DNA of 16,346 bases from Actinomycetota bacterium (lineage in GTDB: Bacteria; Actinomycetota; Acidimicrobiia; Acidimicrobiales; Microtrichaceae): NCBI GenBank assembly GCA_005777415.1, contig SXMI01000213.1, positions 1 to 16,346 of the forward strand. The letters are read 5' to 3'. Of the stretch, positions 15,220-16,346 are shown piece after piece (position 1 is the first letter of the stretch; the number at the start of each line of letters is the position of its first letter). The translations under genes and the position numbers were made by a program. The notes under the pieces are model-generated. The model ran no database searches, was not told the origin of the DNA, and saw nothing but the letters and a program-made list of their open reading frames with translations.

Positions 15220-16302
15220 TCACTCGGCGGCGCGCCACGAGGCCAGCGAGCGGGCCTCGATCCACCGGAACGACGCCATGGCCACGGCGATCGAGCACGC
15301 CACGGCGAGCGGCGCAGTCAGCTGCACGGGGGCATCGGGCACCACCTCGACGAACCAGATGTAGATCGGCAGGTGCCAGAGGTAGAGGCTGTAGGACCGG
15401 GCCCCGACCCAGCGGAGCCAGCGGGCCCCAGCGATCCGCGCCGCCCAGGTTCCGCCGGTGGCCACGGCGACCACGACGATCGCCGCCGCGGCCGCCACCA
15501 GGGTGAACCCCCCGCGGTAGAGCCAGGCCGCACCGACGGGGACGACCAGGAAGCACAGGCCGAGGAAACCCCCGGCCACGGCCGCCAGCACGACGAGGAC
15601 CCGTTCCGGGACCAGACGGTGGCGCCAGGCGACGGCGGCCGCCAACCCCAGCAGCATGGAGTCGGCCCGGGTGTCGGTCCGCACGTACAGCTCGGCCTCG
15701 GGCACCCCCCGCTGCGCCAGCCACCACCGCCACAGGGCGACCAGCAACGCTGCCAGCACGAGGACCACCACCACGAGACGGGCCCGGTGCAGGTGCCGTC
15801 GCGCCAGGACCAGTCCGACGGCCAACAGGACGTAGAACTGCGCCTCCACGGCGAGCGACCAGAGGTGCACCAGCGCGAACGGCGGGACGTCGCCCAGCGT
15901 CCACTGCCAGTTGAACGTGAACGTCAGGGCCATGGCAACCTGGGTCGCCTGACGGGACAGCGTCTCGCCGAACCCGAGCGCGATCGGGGTCTCGACCACC
16001 AGGAACACGAGGAGCGCCGGCCACAGCCGGCGCAGCCGCCGGCCGGCGAACGCGGCGCCGTCGAGTCGGCCGCGCGCCAACGACCGCAGCAGCACCGTGC
16101 CGATCAGGAACGAGGACAACACGATGAACACGTCCACGCCGAGGTAGCCACCCCGGAGCGCGAAGCGTGAGGAGCCGTCGTCGAGGAAGGCGATGTGGGT
16201 GGCCAGCACCGCCAGGATCGCCACGCCCCGGAGCCCGTCGAGGGCCGGGGTCGGCCCGAGCTCGCGAGCGGGCCCGTCGGACGCCACCTCGCTCAGCTCC
16301 AC
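15220..16302 (-). CDS. Acyltransferase-3 family membrane protein without SGNH domain
   Basis: A 360-residue acyltransferase of the OafA/YrhL family, the usual length for the membrane domain alone. Motifs are TPALDGLRGVAILAVLATH (His36), GGYLGVDVFIVLSSFLIG (51-68), RRLRRLWPALLVF (88-100), LVHLWSLAVEAQFYVLL (His146), RTDTRADSMLLG (208-219) and SYSLYLWHLPIYIWF (His310). The common LSGFLI is LSSFLI here (Ser64), and the internal DTR motif reads RADS where the two fusion proteins read RLAE, so it belongs to a different branch. About ten helices are visible and the C-terminus ends soon after the last one. It would transfer an acyl group across the membrane to a glycan or lipid. The start is GTG 16302; the frame is open to the window edge, so a start further upstream cannot be excluded. 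It is convergent with the unknown membrane protein, 3 nt apart. Confidence 0.88.
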   Translation of the reverse strand: MELSEVASDGPARELGPTPALDGLRGVAILAVLATHIAFLDDGSSRFALRGGYLGVDVFIVLSSFLIGTVLLRSLARGRLDGAAFAGRRLRRLWPALLVFLVVETPIALGFGETLSRQATQVAMALTFTFNWQWTLGDVPPFALVHLWSLAVEAQFYVLLAVGLVLARRHLHRARLVVVVLVLAALLVALWRWWLAQRGVPEAELYVRTDTRADSMLLGLAAAVAWRHRLVPERVLVVLAAVAGGFLGLCFLVVPVGAAWLYRGGFTLVAAAAAIVVVAVATGGTWAARIAGARWLRWVGARSYSLYLWHLPIYIWFVEVVPDAPVQLTAPLAVACSIAVAMASFRWIEARSLASWRAAE

Positions 16303-16346
16303 CCGGCCGCCCAGGTCGCCGCCAGCAGCGCGCCGAGCGCGGCGCC
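16293..16346 (-). CDS. Possible 3' end of an upstream membrane-protein gene
   Basis: From the window edge one minus-strand frame reads GAALGALLAATWAAGWS and stops at TGA (16295-16293), overlapping the acyltransferase start by 10 nt. The hydrophobic, alanine-rich stretch resembles the last membrane helix of a protein, and short overlaps of this kind occur inside operons. With only 17 codons visible this could be chance in GC-rich DNA. Confidence 0.3.
   Translation of the reverse strand, partial: GAALGALLAATWAAGWS

Noticed and set aside
1..16346. tRNA, rRNA, CRISPR array, insertion sequence or phage genes
   Set aside because: No cloverleaf-like sequence, regular spacer-repeat array, transposase or integrase motif, or terminal inverted repeats were seen on either strand. 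The only regular repeat is the short promoter array at 9771-9848.

Overview
The DNA is very GC-rich (roughly 70 % by eye), uses GTG starts often, and carries TAnnnT -10 boxes directly in front of GTG codons, the pattern of leaderless actinobacterial genes. Together with a stand-alone polyprenol-phosphate mannose synthase and a FadD-type acyl-CoA synthetase, this suggests an actinobacterium. The style recalls Acidimicrobiia, but that rank is an impression and has not been tested. The window holds no RNA gene, insertion sequence, integrase or CRISPR array that I can see.

Left part (1-2737): the 3' end of an oligopeptide/dipeptide ABC transporter ATPase is followed 10 nt later by an acyl-CoA synthetase. 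The synthetase tail overlaps a convergent gene for a 59-residue zinc-ribbon protein. A divergent intergenic region of about 200 bp with a small direct repeat separates this from an 84-residue orphan protein.

Middle and right part (2807-16346) looks like a cell-envelope glycoconjugate region. It has a FAD-dependent oxidoreductase resembling UDP-galactopyranose mutase. Next is a three-gene minus-strand operon, in transcription order: a GT-C-like membrane protein, polyprenol-phosphate mannose synthase, and a giant acyltransferase carrying two SGNH domains. Divergent from this operon is a second acyltransferase-SGNH fusion. Convergent with that is a GT39/ArnT-like GT-C glycosyltransferase, which is itself divergent from another large membrane protein of unknown function. 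A third acyltransferase, without SGNH domain, closes the window, with a possible gene end behind it.

How they may work together (inference): the mannose synthase makes a lipid-linked sugar donor on the cytoplasmic side, the GT-C-type enzymes transfer sugars on the outer side, and the three acyltransferase-3 proteins with their SGNH domains add acyl groups to the resulting polysaccharide, glycolipid or glycoprotein. The most notable feature is the 949-residue acyltransferase. Its two SGNH domains are clearly paralogous, but the first has lost the nucleophilic serine (Glu instead) and the catalytic histidine (Gly instead), while the second keeps both. Genes are packed so tightly that convergent pairs overlap or nearly abut, with no visible intrinsic terminator.
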